NCBI RefSeq assembly: GCF_000376105.1 | Contig: NZ_AQWM01000003.1 | Coordinates: 124,001 to 188,000, forward strand | From: Asticcacaulis benevestitus DSM 16100 = ATCC BAA-896 | GTDB taxonomy: Bacteria; Pseudomonadota; Alphaproteobacteria; Caulobacterales; Caulobacteraceae | Reading direction: 5' to 3' | DNA length: 64,000 nucleotides | Shown: positions 18,860-28,555 of the stretch, piece by piece | Position numbering within the stretch: the first letter of the stretch is position 1 | How the letters are laid out: each line of letters begins with the position of its first letter | Notes under the pieces: generated by a model | The model's input: only the letters and a program-made list of their open reading frames with translations | Told to the model about the DNA's origin: nothing | Database searches by the model: none | Position numbers and translations under genes: made by a program

Positions 18860-20263
18860 TCAGGCCTGGACGCCCAGCTTGATCTCAGACACGGCATCAC
18901 GGAAGGCATCGCCACGCGCCTCGAAATCGGTGAACTGATCGAACGACGCGCAGGCCGGCGAGAACAGCACGATCTCTTCCCTGCCGCTCTTTTCGGCCGC
19001 CGCATAGGCCTGCGCCACGGCGGTGAACAGCAGGCGCGACTGCGTACAAGCCGCCGACTTGCCGATGGTGACTTCGAACAATTCGGCCGCCTCGCCGATC
19101 AGATAGGCGTGCTTGACGCGACCGAACAGGTCGCGCAGTTCGTCAATGCCGCCCGCCTTGGCCACGCCGCCGGCGATCCAGTAGAAGCTGTCGAACGACG
19201 ACATCGCCTGACGCGCCGCGTCGGCATTGGTCGCCTTGGAATCGTTGATGAAGCGCACCTTGCCGATGCGGCCGATCTCCTGCATCCGGTGCGCCAGGCC
19301 GGGGAAGGTGCGCATACCGGCGACGATCTCTTCCATCTCAAGCCCGAGCGCCTTGCAGGCGCTATAGGCGGCGGCGGCGTTTTGCCAGTTGTGGCGGCCG
19401 GTCAGGGTGCGGACCTCCTTGAGATCGATCACCTGACGGGCGCGCACGCCCGTGCCATCGTAGAGCACGCCATTCAGCGCATAGACGCCCTGGCCAAGCG
19501 TGCGACGTGACGAGATCGAGATCAGTTTGACCGGCGAATTGACGCGCATGTCCGAGATCAGGGCCGCGGTGTAATCGTCGTCAGCGCCGATCACCGCCGT
19601 CTGTTTCGAGCTTTGCGCCATGAAGATGCGCTTCTTGGCCTTGATATAGCCTTCCATGCCGCCGTGACGGTCGAGGTGATCGGGCGTGATGTTCATCAGC
19701 ACCGCCACATCGGGCGAGAAGCTCATGGTCAGATCAAGCTGATAGGACGAGGTCTCGATGACATAGATGCTGCCAGCGTGCATCTCAGGCAGGTCGAGGA
19801 TGCCGATGCCGATATTGCCGCCGACATGAACGTCCCTGCCGGCCGCCTTGAGAATATGCCCGATCAGCGCCGTCGTGGTCGATTTACCATTGGTGCCGGT
19901 GATGGCCACCGTGCGCGGGCGCTTATGCGCCGGCAGCACCGCCAGGGTGCGGGCGAAGAGTTCGATATCGCCCATCACGGGCACGCCAGCGGCCTTAGCC
20001 AGCGGCACGGTCCAGTGCGGTTGCGGGTGGGTCAGCGGCACGCCGGGCGACAGCACGAGCGCGGCGAATTCGCTCCAGTCGGCGTTCTTCAGGTTCTCGA
20101 CCGTAAAGCCCGCCTTGGTGGCCGGCAGCAGGTTGGACGGCTTGTCATCCCACAGCACCGGCTCGGCGCCGCCGGCCTTGAGCGCACGCGCCGCCGACAG
20201 GCCTGAACGGCCCAGTCCGAAGATAGCGACACGTTTGCCTTCAAAGCCTTTTACCGGGATCAT
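18860..20263 (-). CDS. murD: UDP-MurNAc-L-Ala--D-Glu ligase
   Basis: Adds D-glutamate to UDP-MurNAc-L-Ala. 467 residues. Motifs: N-terminal FGLGRSGLSAARAL, P-loop GTNGKSTTTALIGHI near residue 120, MNITPDHLDRHG, HRMQEIG and the C-terminal domain NDSKATNADA with FSPACASFDQF. All catalytic motifs look intact. It starts 12 bases after the mraY stop. The downstream 224 bases to the FIST gene show no clear terminator. Confidence 0.97.
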   Translation of the reverse strand: MIPVKGFEGKRVAIFGLGRSGLSAARALKAGGAEPVLWDDKPSNLLPATKAGFTVENLKNADWSEFAALVLSPGVPLTHPQPHWTVPLAKAAGVPVMGDIELFARTLAVLPAHKRPRTVAITGTNGKSTTTALIGHILKAAGRDVHVGGNIGIGILDLPEMHAGSIYVIETSSYQLDLTMSFSPDVAVLMNITPDHLDRHGGMEGYIKAKKRIFMAQSSKQTAVIGADDDYTAALISDMRVNSPVKLISISSRRTLGQGVYALNGVLYDGTGVRARQVIDLKEVRTLTGRHNWQNAAAAYSACKALGLEMEEIVAGMRTFPGLAHRMQEIGRIGKVRFINDSKATNADAARQAMSSFDSFYWIAGGVAKAGGIDELRDLFGRVKHAYLIGEAAELFEVTIGKSAACTQSRLLFTAVAQAYAAAEKSGREEIVLFSPACASFDQFTDFEARGDAFRDAVSEIKLGVQA

Positions 20264-20275
20264 GACACGTACTCT

Positions 20276-21388
20276 CTAGCGTAGTTTCAAGGTGGCGAGG
20301 CCCACCATGGCCAGCATGGCGGCGACGATCCAGAAGCGGATCACCACCGTCGATTCCGGCCAGCCGAGCTTTTCAAAATGGTGATGGATCGGTGCCATCA
20401 GGAACACGCGCTTCTTGGTGAGTTTGAAATAGCCGACCTGAATCATCACCGACAGCGCTTCCATGACGAATAGCCCGCCGATGATGGCCAGCACGATCTC
20501 GTGCTTGAGCGCCACGGCCACGGCACCGAGGCCACCGCCAAGCGCCAGCGAACCGGTATCGCCCATGAAGATCTTGGCCGGCGGCGCGTTGTACCACAAG
20601 AAGCCCATGCCGCCGCCGATAATCGCCGCCAGGATGACCGCCACTTCACCGGCACCCGGCACGTAGTGGATGATCAGATAGTTGGCGAACTTGGCGTTAC
20701 CGACGAGATAGGCGATCAGGCTGAAAGCGCCCGCTGCGATCATCACCGGCACGATGGCCAGGCCATCGAGACCATCGGTCAGGTTGACCGCGTTGGATGC
20801 ACCGACGATCACCACCGCACCGAAGACGATATAGAAATAGCCGAGATTGAAGATGAAATTCTTGAAGACGGGGATGACCAGCGAGGTTGCCAGATGCGGC
20901 GCATCGGCCGGCACCGGCGAATAGTACATCAGCACCAGCACCGCCACGACGGCAACAGCGACCTGCGCCACCAGTTTCTGGATTGAGGTCAGGCCGGCCG
21001 AGGTCTGCTTGGTCACCTTGGCATAATCGTCGATAAAGCCGAGCAGGCCATAGGCCATGGTGACGCCGAAAACGACCCAGGCGGCGGCCGAATGCGGATC
21101 GGCCCACAGGATGGTACCGACGGCGATGCCAGCCAGGATCATCAGCCCGCCCATGGTCGGCGTGCCCTTTTTGGTCAAAAGGTGGGTCGAGGGACCATCT
21201 TCACGGATCGGCTGTCCCTTGCCCTGACGGGCGCGCATCCAGCGGATAAAGCGCGAGCCCATGGCGACCGCAACGATCATGGCCGTGATCATGGCCAGGA
21301 AGATGCGCACGGTCTGATATTTCATCAGATTGATCAGGGGCCAGTGCTGGTGCAGGCTGGTGACGTGCTCGTACAGCAGATAAAACAT
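20276..21388 (-). CDS. mraY: Phospho-MurNAc-pentapeptide translocase
   Basis: Transfers phospho-MurNAc-pentapeptide to undecaprenyl phosphate, giving lipid I in the inner membrane. 370 residues and ten membrane segments. The magnesium/active-site motifs [19 protein letters not shown] and [11 protein letters not shown] are present, with the late histidine cluster [12 protein letters not shown]. Starts 39 bases after murF and runs into murD, so murF-mraY-murD form one unit. Confidence 0.97.
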   Translation of the reverse strand: MFYLLYEHVTSLHQHWPLINLMKYQTVRIFLAMITAMIVAVAMGSRFIRWMRARQGKGQPIREDGPSTHLLTKKGTPTMGGLMILAGIAVGTILWADPHSAAAWVVFGVTMAYGLLGFIDDYAKVTKQTSAGLTSIQKLVAQVAVAVVAVLVLMYYSPVPADAPHLATSLVIPVFKNFIFNLGYFYIVFGAVVIVGASNAVNLTDGLDGLAIVPVMIAAGAFSLIAYLVGNAKFANYLIIHYVPGAGEVAVILAAIIGGGMGFLWYNAPPAKIFMGDTGSLALGGGLGAVAVALKHEIVLAIIGGLFVMEALSVMIQVGYFKLTKKRVFLMAPIHHHFEKLGWPESTVVIRFWIVAAMLAMVGLATLKLR

Positions 21389-21427
21389 GAAACGCCTTTT
21401 TAGAGGGCAGCAACGCGCCCGTGAAAT

Positions 21428-22825
21428 CTACTCTGCCAATAATGCTTTTGCGATCAAACCGGCTTTGGAGCCGTTGGAGCCCTTTATCATGACCACATCC
21501 CCCCCTTGCAAGTCCTCAATGACCCGCGGCAGCAATTCGGCGGCGGTGTCGGCATGGCCACCGCGCAAGGCGGGCGGCAGGGCATCCCACAGATGACGCA
21601 TCAAAGGCCCTGCCAGATACACCTTATCGATGTCATTGGCCGCGATAACAGGGGCCAGCGAGGCATGCAGAGCCGCCTCTTCCGTGCCCAGTTCGAGCAT
21701 ATCGGTCAGGACGACAATTTTTCGTGAGTCCGCCGCTTTGGGATGCTTACCGAGCGATTGCAGCGTGGCGGTCATCGACACCGGATTGGCGTTATAGCTC
21801 TCATCGATGACGGTGATCTGGCCGTCTTTGAACGCCTTGCGCCTAACCTTGCCGCGACCGTCGAGCGCTGCCGCCCCCTCCAGCGCCGCGATCGAGGATT
21901 CCAGATCGACATCGAGCGCTTCCAGCATCAGCAGCACCGACATGGCGTTCATCGCCTGATGCTTGCCGGTGTGGGAGAGCGAGAAGGCGATCTCCTTGCC
22001 ATGGAAACGCGCGGTGATCTCGGCGCGATCGCCATTAATGACGTGCGAAACCAACTTCGCATCAACCCCACCGGCCTCACCAAAGGCCGCCACCAGCGCA
22101 CCGGCGCCACGGGCTTCGCGTTGCAGGAAATCGAACCAGACATTATCGGCGTTAAGAATGGCGAGGCCGCCCGGTATCAGACCATCAAAGATCTCGGCCT
22201 TGGCGCGCGCCACCCCCTCGTCGCCATCGGGGAAGTTTTCGGTATGTGCGCCGCCGACCGTGGTGATGATGACGGCGTGCGGCGCCACGAACTCCGACAG
22301 GGGCGTGATCTCGTCAGCGTGGTTCATGCCGATCTCGAAGACGGCGCGCTCCGTATCGGCCGGCATCCGCGCCAAAGTGAGCGGCACGCCGATATGGTTG
22401 TTGAAGCTCTTGATGGCGGAATGCGCGCGGCCGGCACGTGTAAGCCCCTGCATCACCATCTGGGTGACGCTCGTCTTGCCGACCGAGCCGGTCACCGCCC
22501 CGCGTTTGGCCTTCACCGCGCGATCGCGGGCAAAGACCGCCATATGCTCCAGCGCTTTTTGCACATCGGGCACCAGCAGGCAGGGCCCGCCCTCAATGGG
22601 CCGTCGCGTGACGGCAATGGCCGCGCCCGACTGGAAAGCCTGCGCCACGAAATCATGACCGTCGCGCACGCCTTTCAGCGCCAGGAAGATATCACCCGGC
22701 TGCAGGGCACGGCTGTCGAAATTGATGCCGGATGCGGCGCCGGAAGCGCCTTCGCCAACACCGGTCAGGGTGCCGCCGGTGGCCTTGGCCAGTTCGTCAA
22801 AGGTCCAGAGAGGCGTAGGTTTCAT
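21428..22825 (-). CDS. murF: UDP-MurNAc-tripeptide--D-Ala-D-Ala ligase
   Basis: Adds D-Ala-D-Ala to UDP-MurNAc-tripeptide. 465 residues. The N-terminal uridine domain (FDSRALQPGDIFLALKG), P-loop TGSVGKTSV near residue 115, GMNHADEI and the C-terminal DESYNANPVSM and VLTDMLELG motifs mark MurF. Unlike in a standard dcw cluster it does not abut murE: a 475-residue secreted-protein gene and an opposite-strand small gene intervene, so it should have a promoter in 22826-23013. Confidence 0.97.
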   Translation of the reverse strand: MKPTPLWTFDELAKATGGTLTGVGEGASGAASGINFDSRALQPGDIFLALKGVRDGHDFVAQAFQSGAAIAVTRRPIEGGPCLLVPDVQKALEHMAVFARDRAVKAKRGAVTGSVGKTSVTQMVMQGLTRAGRAHSAIKSFNNHIGVPLTLARMPADTERAVFEIGMNHADEITPLSEFVAPHAVIITTVGGAHTENFPDGDEGVARAKAEIFDGLIPGGLAILNADNVWFDFLQREARGAGALVAAFGEAGGVDAKLVSHVINGDRAEITARFHGKEIAFSLSHTGKHQAMNAMSVLLMLEALDVDLESSIAALEGAAALDGRGKVRRKAFKDGQITVIDESYNANPVSMTATLQSLGKHPKAADSRKIVVLTDMLELGTEEAALHASLAPVIAANDIDKVYLAGPLMRHLWDALPPALRGGHADTAAELLPRVIEDLQGGDVVMIKGSNGSKAGLIAKALLAE

Positions 22826-23013
22826 GGCTCACGCACGCAGTTAAAACAGCAAAACGTCATTGAACCTGACTCACGGCTTTAGGCAAGCAAGAGTGTGTTA
22901 ATAGTCTTTATTCAGGACCATCTCAGCGAGATTTTCGTTCGCATCGCTACCGCGTGAGTTGCCATTGCGGCAGGGCAGGACTATAATATTCAGGACAACA
23001 GAGGGAGGCTCTC

Positions 23014-23286
23014 ATGTCCCGTAATACCGCAAAACCCTGGTTTGCCCCCAAGCGTTATGGCTATGGTTCAGGCCTGCCGATCGCCTGGCAGGGATGGGTG
23101 GTGCTCGTGGTCTATATTGTGGTTTGCACAGGGTGCGCGTCGGCCCTGCCGTTGATGCTCCACAACACAGTCCTTTCCGTTTTGGCCCCCATTGCCATCG
23201 TAGGCGTGGCAACGATCATCTTGGGGATTATTTGTGCCAAAACAACAAAAGGCGGGTGGCGTTGGCGCGCGGGCGAGGATGATTAA
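23014..23286 (+). CDS. Small two-helix membrane protein
   Basis: 90 residues. The N-terminal WFAPKRYGYGSGLPIAWQGW motif resembles a small hypothetical family common in alphaproteobacteria. Two membrane segments follow (about residues 27-49 and 54-76), then a basic and acidic tail. GGGAGG lies 7 bases before the ATG at 23014, giving strong support for translation. It is on the strand opposite to the surrounding mur genes and interrupts the cluster. No function known. Confidence 0.7.
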   Translation: MSRNTAKPWFAPKRYGYGSGLPIAWQGWVVLVVYIVVCTGCASALPLMLHNTVLSVLAPIAIVGVATIILGIICAKTTKGGWRWRAGEDD

Positions 23287-23294
23287 TCTCGCCC

Positions 23295-24722
23295 TCAATA
23301 AACCGGGCAACTCATCCAGTGGTAAGCCCGCGCCCATGAAATCCCCATCGAGCGTACGATGACGAAACCTTTCGATTCCGACGGCCCGCTATCAAGCGTC
23401 GAACAGCGGCTCATATAGATGCCGGAAGGATCGTAATAGTCGAGACGACGGGCCGACAGGGTCTTGTCCGGGTTGAGCCGCACCTCGGCGACATCGTAGC
23501 TGATATAGCTGCCGGCATAGAGCCGGTCATCAACGCGGGCGCGCTCGTTCAGCACCACCACTGTGGCGGATGACCTGCCGGTGCGACGCAGATAGGGGCC
23601 GGCGCTGTCGAAACATTCGGCCGCCTGCGTATCGTCGCCGCCTTTCTTCCCGTCCTTGTCATCATGCGACCGCGGACGGCCTTTGCGCCAATCGCGCCCA
23701 CAATCGACGATGAAATAATCATCGCCATAGGCTTCCCAGATCTCGGTCGGGATCGGGGCCAGGGGCGCACCGCAGCGATTCAGCGCCCGCTCATTGATGT
23801 AGAGCCCGTCGTTCTGGCCAGTCACCCACCAGCCGATGCTCTCCATCGGCACACAGCCCTCAACGCCGACCAGCAGTGATTTGTTGATCCAGCGGCTATC
23901 GGCCTTGAAACTGTTCTTCTTGCTCTTGCGCTTTAAAACCCACTGATCGATCTCTTTCTCGATCAGGACATCCCCGGCCGTGACCGGCTGGCGCGCCGCC
24001 ACCAGATCGAGTTCCTTCACATCGGGATTATTGATCAGGTAGCTGACCGCCGGCTTGGCGCACCAGGTGACGCGGATGCTGTACTGCTCCTCGCATTGCC
24101 CAGGCACGGCAAGGTAGCGCATCGTGCCCTGCACACGCAGCCTTTCCGTCCGGTGCCAGCCACCGTTCGGACCGGGCGTCAGGGGCGGGCCTTCCGGCGT
24201 ATAGGGTCCGTGCGCCTGACGCGGTCCGCCACCGCAGGCAACCGTCTGACTCTCCACCGCCACATCGCCGCCCTTTCGATGCTCTATCGCATAGCCGACG
24301 TCCTCTCCGGCGAGCGCATAACAATCACGCGGCACGATGACATCGGAGCTTTCGAACTCAAGCTCACGCGCCTGAAACCCTTCGGCGGTCGGGAAAAGAT
24401 CGTAGAGCCGGTAATCGCGGCCATAGGCGCCGGAAATCCAGTCCTTTCCTGTCTGGGCGGCGATCGGTGCCAGCACGCGGGTTTCGCCCTGCGCCGCCGG
24501 TTTCAGGATCACCTTGTCGAAGCACGGCCCCTCCTTGAGCGGCTGGAACTTCGCCGGACAGTTGGCGCGCGGCACCGCTATCTGCAACTCGGCGCCCAGC
24601 ACCTCATGGACCGTGCCGAAATGCGCCTCATCGACCAGAATGGGCTGCGCCGATTGCGCCATCGCGCTCACCGGCAATAGTCCCACGACAACCGCCGCAC
24701 CGGCCCACAGATATGGTCTCAT
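23295..24722 (-). CDS. Secreted cysteine-rich protein of unknown function
   Basis: 475 residues from the ATG at 24722, which has GGAGGGG 6 bases upstream; the frame runs 7 codons further without support. The signal peptide ends at about residue 22 (PVSAMA-QSA). The mature part has about 16 cysteines, a number consistent with disulfides in the periplasm, and Trp/Tyr-rich segments but no repeats or membrane segment I can define. It sits between murE and murF on the same strand, with 172 and 469 bases to them. No family recognised. A role in envelope stress or wall binding is only a guess from position. Confidence 0.65.
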   Translation of the reverse strand: MRPYLWAGAAVVVGLLPVSAMAQSAQPILVDEAHFGTVHEVLGAELQIAVPRANCPAKFQPLKEGPCFDKVILKPAAQGETRVLAPIAAQTGKDWISGAYGRDYRLYDLFPTAEGFQARELEFESSDVIVPRDCYALAGEDVGYAIEHRKGGDVAVESQTVACGGGPRQAHGPYTPEGPPLTPGPNGGWHRTERLRVQGTMRYLAVPGQCEEQYSIRVTWCAKPAVSYLINNPDVKELDLVAARQPVTAGDVLIEKEIDQWVLKRKSKKNSFKADSRWINKSLLVGVEGCVPMESIGWWVTGQNDGLYINERALNRCGAPLAPIPTEIWEAYGDDYFIVDCGRDWRKGRPRSHDDKDGKKGGDDTQAAECFDSAGPYLRRTGRSSATVVVLNERARVDDRLYAGSYISYDVAEVRLNPDKTLSARRLDYYDPSGIYMSRCSTLDSGPSESKGFVIVRSMGISWARAYHWMSCPVY

Positions 24723-24849
24723 GATATGCCCCTCCGCATCCACCCCGGTTATTCATACCGCCGGAGGCGCAAAATGCCAAGGGCACGCGTCGGGGTGATA
24801 CCGCAAGGACAGAATGCGAGCGCGGGTATGAACCGGCGCTGAACGGGTG

Positions 24850-24894
24850 ACTGCCCGCTGCTGATGCGGCGCAAAGCCTAGCGGCGGTTGAGCT
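24850..24894 (+). repeat. Short GC-rich dispersed repeat, copy B
   Basis: Gapless partner of 4461-4505, running from ACTGCC to TTGAGCT. It ends one base before the murE stop codon (read on the minus strand). It lies between murE and the secreted-protein gene. Confidence 0.4.
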
Positions 24895-26352
24895 TTACTT
24901 TAAAGCGCTCTTGACCACGCTGACATCATCGAACGGCAGAACCACGCTGCCAACGATCTGGCCCTGTTCGTGGCCCTTGCCGGCCACCACCAGCACATCG
25001 CCGGTCTTGAGGCCTGCCACCGCCTCGAAAATGGCGGTCTTGCGGTCGGCGATCTCGACCGCGTCCTTGGCCATGCCGGCCAGCACTTCGGCGCGGATGG
25101 CGGCCGCGTCTTCGGTGCGCGGATTGTCATCGGTAACGATGGCGCGATCGGCCAGTTTCTGCGCGATGGCGCCCATCTGCGGACGCTTGCCGCGATCACG
25201 GTCACCACCGCAACCAAACACGCAGACCAGCTTGCCCTGCGTATGCGGACGCAGCGCCTTCAGCACCGTCTCCAGACCATCGGGCGTGTGGGCGTAATCG
25301 ACATAGACCTCGGCGCCATTGCCCTTGGTGCCGGCGCTCTCCAGACGCCCGCGCGCCCCTTGCAAGGTCGACAGGGCATGGATCACCGCGCCCGCGTCTT
25401 CGCCGGCGGCGATGGCCAGACCGGCGGCGACCAGGGCGTTGGAAGCCTGGAACAGACCGGCCAGCGGCAGCTTGGTCTCATACTTTTTGCCCAGATATTC
25501 GAGATACAGAATCTGACCGTCGACGGTCAGGTCACGGCCGGTCATGCACAGGTGCGACGAGCGCTCGCCGACGCTCATGACATTGAGGCCCGACATGATC
25601 GACATGGCGGCAAAGGCGTTATAGGCATCGGAATCGGCGTTCAGCACCGCTGTGCGGCCACGCGGCAGGAGCTGTTCGAACAGGCGCAGCTTGGCTGTCC
25701 GGTAGGCCTCCATGGTGGCGTGATAATCGAGGTGATCCTGCGTCAGGTTGGTGAAACCCGCCGCTACGAGCGACACGCCATCAAGGCGGCGCTGGTCGAT
25801 GCCGTGTGAAGAGGCTTCCAGCGTCAGATGGGTGACGCCATCGGCGGCCATGTCAGCCATGTGCTTCGCCAGATCAGCGGCGTCCGGCGTCGTCAGGCCG
25901 GGACCGGTGATGGCGTTTTCGACGCCGGCGGCATCTTGCGTGACCACGCCGAGCGTACCCACGCTGGCTGACGTGTGGCCCAGACGGCTGAAAATCTGGC
26001 GGCAGAAGGTGGCGACGCTCGTCTTGCCATTGGTGCCGGTGATGGCGACGCAGGTCTTCGGCTGCGCGCCGTAAAAGGCCTTGGCGGCCAAGGCATAGGC
26101 GCGCCGGACATCGGAGACATTGACCACGACCGAGCCGTTTTCACTGACCGTGCCTTCGGGCGCCAGGATCGCGGCGGCGCCTTGCCGGATCGCCTGCGGA
26201 ATGAACTGGCGGCCGTCCATGGCATTACCCGGCAACGCGCAGAACAGCACGCCCTCGCCCACCTTGCGGCTGTCGGCGGTGACGCCCGTGACCATGGGAT
26301 CGTTATCCAGGTCGCGGCGCAGAATATCCGACAGGCGTAAGGCGCGGCTCAT
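24895..26352 (-). CDS. murE: UDP-MurNAc-tripeptide synthetase, meso-diaminopimelate specific
   Basis: Adds the third stem residue. 485 residues. P-loop GTNGKTSVATF near residue 107, TLEASSHGIDQRRL, NLTQDHLDYH and YAHTPDGLE are present. The specificity loop reads DNPR (TDDNPRTEDAA), the signature for meso-diaminopimelate rather than lysine, as expected for a Gram-negative wall. The start overlaps the ftsI stop by 1 base. It ends the mraZ-rsmH-ftsL-ftsI-murE run. Confidence 0.97.
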   Translation of the reverse strand: MSRALRLSDILRRDLDNDPMVTGVTADSRKVGEGVLFCALPGNAMDGRQFIPQAIRQGAAAILAPEGTVSENGSVVVNVSDVRRAYALAAKAFYGAQPKTCVAITGTNGKTSVATFCRQIFSRLGHTSASVGTLGVVTQDAAGVENAITGPGLTTPDAADLAKHMADMAADGVTHLTLEASSHGIDQRRLDGVSLVAAGFTNLTQDHLDYHATMEAYRTAKLRLFEQLLPRGRTAVLNADSDAYNAFAAMSIMSGLNVMSVGERSSHLCMTGRDLTVDGQILYLEYLGKKYETKLPLAGLFQASNALVAAGLAIAAGEDAGAVIHALSTLQGARGRLESAGTKGNGAEVYVDYAHTPDGLETVLKALRPHTQGKLVCVFGCGGDRDRGKRPQMGAIAQKLADRAIVTDDNPRTEDAAAIRAEVLAGMAKDAVEIADRKTAIFEAVAGLKTGDVLVVAGKGHEQGQIVGSVVLPFDDVSVVKSALK

Positions 26353-28106
26353 TAGTGTTCGTCTCCGGTTAAGTCTTCGGCGGCGACAGGCGCCTTGTCC
26401 CAGCCAGGACCGGTGAACTTGTCTTCCTTGCGCGCCACCCCGACAAAGGGCGCGATACGTTCAATCACATGACCCGCCACCGGCGCAGCGACAGGCCCCC
26501 CCATCCGCGATCCATTGCTTTCCGGCGTACCTTGCGGCGAGTCGACAGTGATCAAAACACTATATCTATCGCCATCCACAGGTCCGTCGATCGGGAAGAC
26601 GGCGAGGAAGGAAGAGATGTTTTCTCTGGTGTAGCGACCATTGCCCGGCTTTTGCGCTGTGCCCGTCTTGCCGCCGACACGCAGGCCTGGCGCATTGGCG
26701 CGCGTGCCGGTCCCCTTAAGAACATTCTGGCGCATCAACTCTAGCATGGTGCGCGAAGTCGCGGCTGAGAACACCTGCGTTCCCGGCACCGGCGAATGGC
26801 CGTCGTACTTCTTGATCGTCAGCGGGCGCAGATAACCGCCATTGAGCGTGGCGTTGGCGGCCTCTACGAAGCTGAGCGGCGTGATCGCCATACCCTGTCC
26901 AAAGGCCGAATTGGCCAGAGACCCCTCAGACCAGCGGCTGGGCAGAAGCGGCGAAGCCGGCTCCGAGAGTTCGATATCGGCCGAACGGAACAGGCCGAGC
27001 GCTTCATAATAGCGCGTCATGGCCGTGGCGCCGACATCGAGCGCCACACGCGAAGTGCCGATGTTGGACGACTTGATAAAAACATCGGTCAGGGTCAGCA
27101 ATTCGCTCGACGCATGTTCGTCGTGGACGAAACGATTGCCGAGTTTCAGCGGCTGACGACCATCATAAACCGAACTCAGCGACGTTGTGCCGGTGTCTAG
27201 GCCGACCGAAATCGAGATGACCTTGAAGATAGAGCCGAGTTCATAACGATCGACGGCGGCATGATTGCGCTTGTCAGCATCGCTGTACTGACCTGGACGG
27301 TTGAGATCGAAATCGGGCCAGCTCGCCATGCCGAGCACCTCGCCGGTGCGGACATTGGTGACGATGCCTATGGCGCTTTGCGCACGCTGCGCCACGGCCA
27401 TGGCGCGCAGTTCGTTTTCCAACGCGCCTTGTACGCGCAGATCCATGGCTACCATCACCGGCTGATTATGGATGGCATTACCGACGATCTGATCCTGCAA
27501 GGCCTTTTCGACCCCGGAGAGACCTTCGCCGCCGCGCTGGGTCATGCCGATATAAGCCGAACCGGTGTTGGCCAGCGGATAATCACGGACGCGGTGGGCT
27601 TCGAAGCTGATACCCGGCAGGCCATAGTTGAGGATTTCGTCACGCTTGGCGGTTTTCAGATTGCTGGTCAGCAGAACGCGGTTGCCTGTCTTGAAGGCCT
27701 GATCGACCTTATCACGCAGCAAGTCAGGGAAGATCTGGAACAGGGCGCGACGCACCATGGCGCGGTCTTCGCCGGTCATATCCTTCGGATCGACGAAGAT
27801 GTTGTAATCGTTGACATCCGACGCCAGAAGCTGGCCATTGCGATCAACAAGCTGGGCGCGGGCATTGGGCTCGCCGGTCAGGGCCTGGATATCACCGCGG
27901 CCCTGCAACGAGGCACGCGTGGCGAAACCGGCCAGGCAGACATAGGCAAAGCTCATACCCACCAGAATACAGAAGATGCGCATGCGCGTGCTTGATGCCT
28001 TGACGCCGGCGGCATTGGCGCGCTCGAAGGCGTGCTCCACTTTCCAGACGCGGTCAGCGACCCACTGAAAGCCGGATTGGGTGGTTTCCAACAACGAAAT
28101 GCCCAT
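26352..28106 (-). CDS. ftsI: Septal peptidoglycan transpeptidase FtsI (PBP3)
   Basis: 584 residues. A single membrane anchor (about 44-64) is followed by a pedestal domain with RDYPLANTGSAYIGM, then a penicillin-binding transpeptidase domain with the catalytic SxxK in GSIFKVIS, SSN in IKSSNIGTS and KTGTAQK. It cross-links septal murein with FtsW as partner. It overlaps ftsL by 1 base. The 40-residue C-terminal tail is Asp/Lys-rich and extends beyond the domain. Confidence 0.96.
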   Translation of the reverse strand: MGISLLETTQSGFQWVADRVWKVEHAFERANAAGVKASSTRMRIFCILVGMSFAYVCLAGFATRASLQGRGDIQALTGEPNARAQLVDRNGQLLASDVNDYNIFVDPKDMTGEDRAMVRRALFQIFPDLLRDKVDQAFKTGNRVLLTSNLKTAKRDEILNYGLPGISFEAHRVRDYPLANTGSAYIGMTQRGGEGLSGVEKALQDQIVGNAIHNQPVMVAMDLRVQGALENELRAMAVAQRAQSAIGIVTNVRTGEVLGMASWPDFDLNRPGQYSDADKRNHAAVDRYELGSIFKVISISVGLDTGTTSLSSVYDGRQPLKLGNRFVHDEHASSELLTLTDVFIKSSNIGTSRVALDVGATAMTRYYEALGLFRSADIELSEPASPLLPSRWSEGSLANSAFGQGMAITPLSFVEAANATLNGGYLRPLTIKKYDGHSPVPGTQVFSAATSRTMLELMRQNVLKGTGTRANAPGLRVGGKTGTAQKPGNGRYTRENISSFLAVFPIDGPVDGDRYSVLITVDSPQGTPESNGSRMGGPVAAPVAGHVIERIAPFVGVARKEDKFTGPGWDKAPVAAEDLTGDEH

Positions 28107-28555
28107 CAGTGCGCCTCGCTCTTAACGGCCGGTTTGACGGCGATCAGATCGTCCTGGCTGCCGACCTGAACCGTGGCGGTGGCCGCCGGTGCGGCAGCGG
28201 GGGCAGCAGCATTGCCGGCGACCGGACGGGCGGTCGCGCGGGAAATTTCACCCAGGCTTTCCAGGCGTGCTTCATGATTGGGCTCGACCGGCTTCATGCC
28301 AAGATAGGTGACGGCCAGTTGCTCAAGGCGGCCCGGACGCTCCAGTTGCGCCACCTTGATCTTGAGGGCGCCAACGGCTTCCTGTTCCTCGGCGATCTGA
28401 CGATCGAGATCGCTGATACGGCGGATGTCCTCGCCCTCGCGCGCCTTGCTGACGCAGACCCATAAGATCAGGGCGAAGACCAGCACCACCCCGACCAGTT
28501 CGATCAGACGGATACCCCGGACACGCTGTTCAAAAAGTCGCATAAAGCCGTTCAT
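28106..28555 (-). CDS. ftsL: Cell division protein FtsL-like
   Basis: 149 residues. A short cytoplasmic start, one membrane helix (about residues 17-36), then a periplasmic coiled coil (DLDRQIAEEQEAVGALKIKVAQLE) and the YLGMKPVEP region seen in alphaproteobacterial FtsL, with an Ala/Pro-rich tail. FtsL partners FtsB/FtsQ to activate FtsWI. The assignment rests on topology and position between rsmH and ftsI, since FtsL sequence diverges quickly. Start overlaps the rsmH stop as ATGA. Confidence 0.85.
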   Translation of the reverse strand: MNGFMRLFEQRVRGIRLIELVGVVLVFALILWVCVSKAREGEDIRRISDLDRQIAEEQEAVGALKIKVAQLERPGRLEQLAVTYLGMKPVEPNHEARLESLGEISRATARPVAGNAAAPAAAPAATATVQVGSQDDLIAVKPAVKSEAH

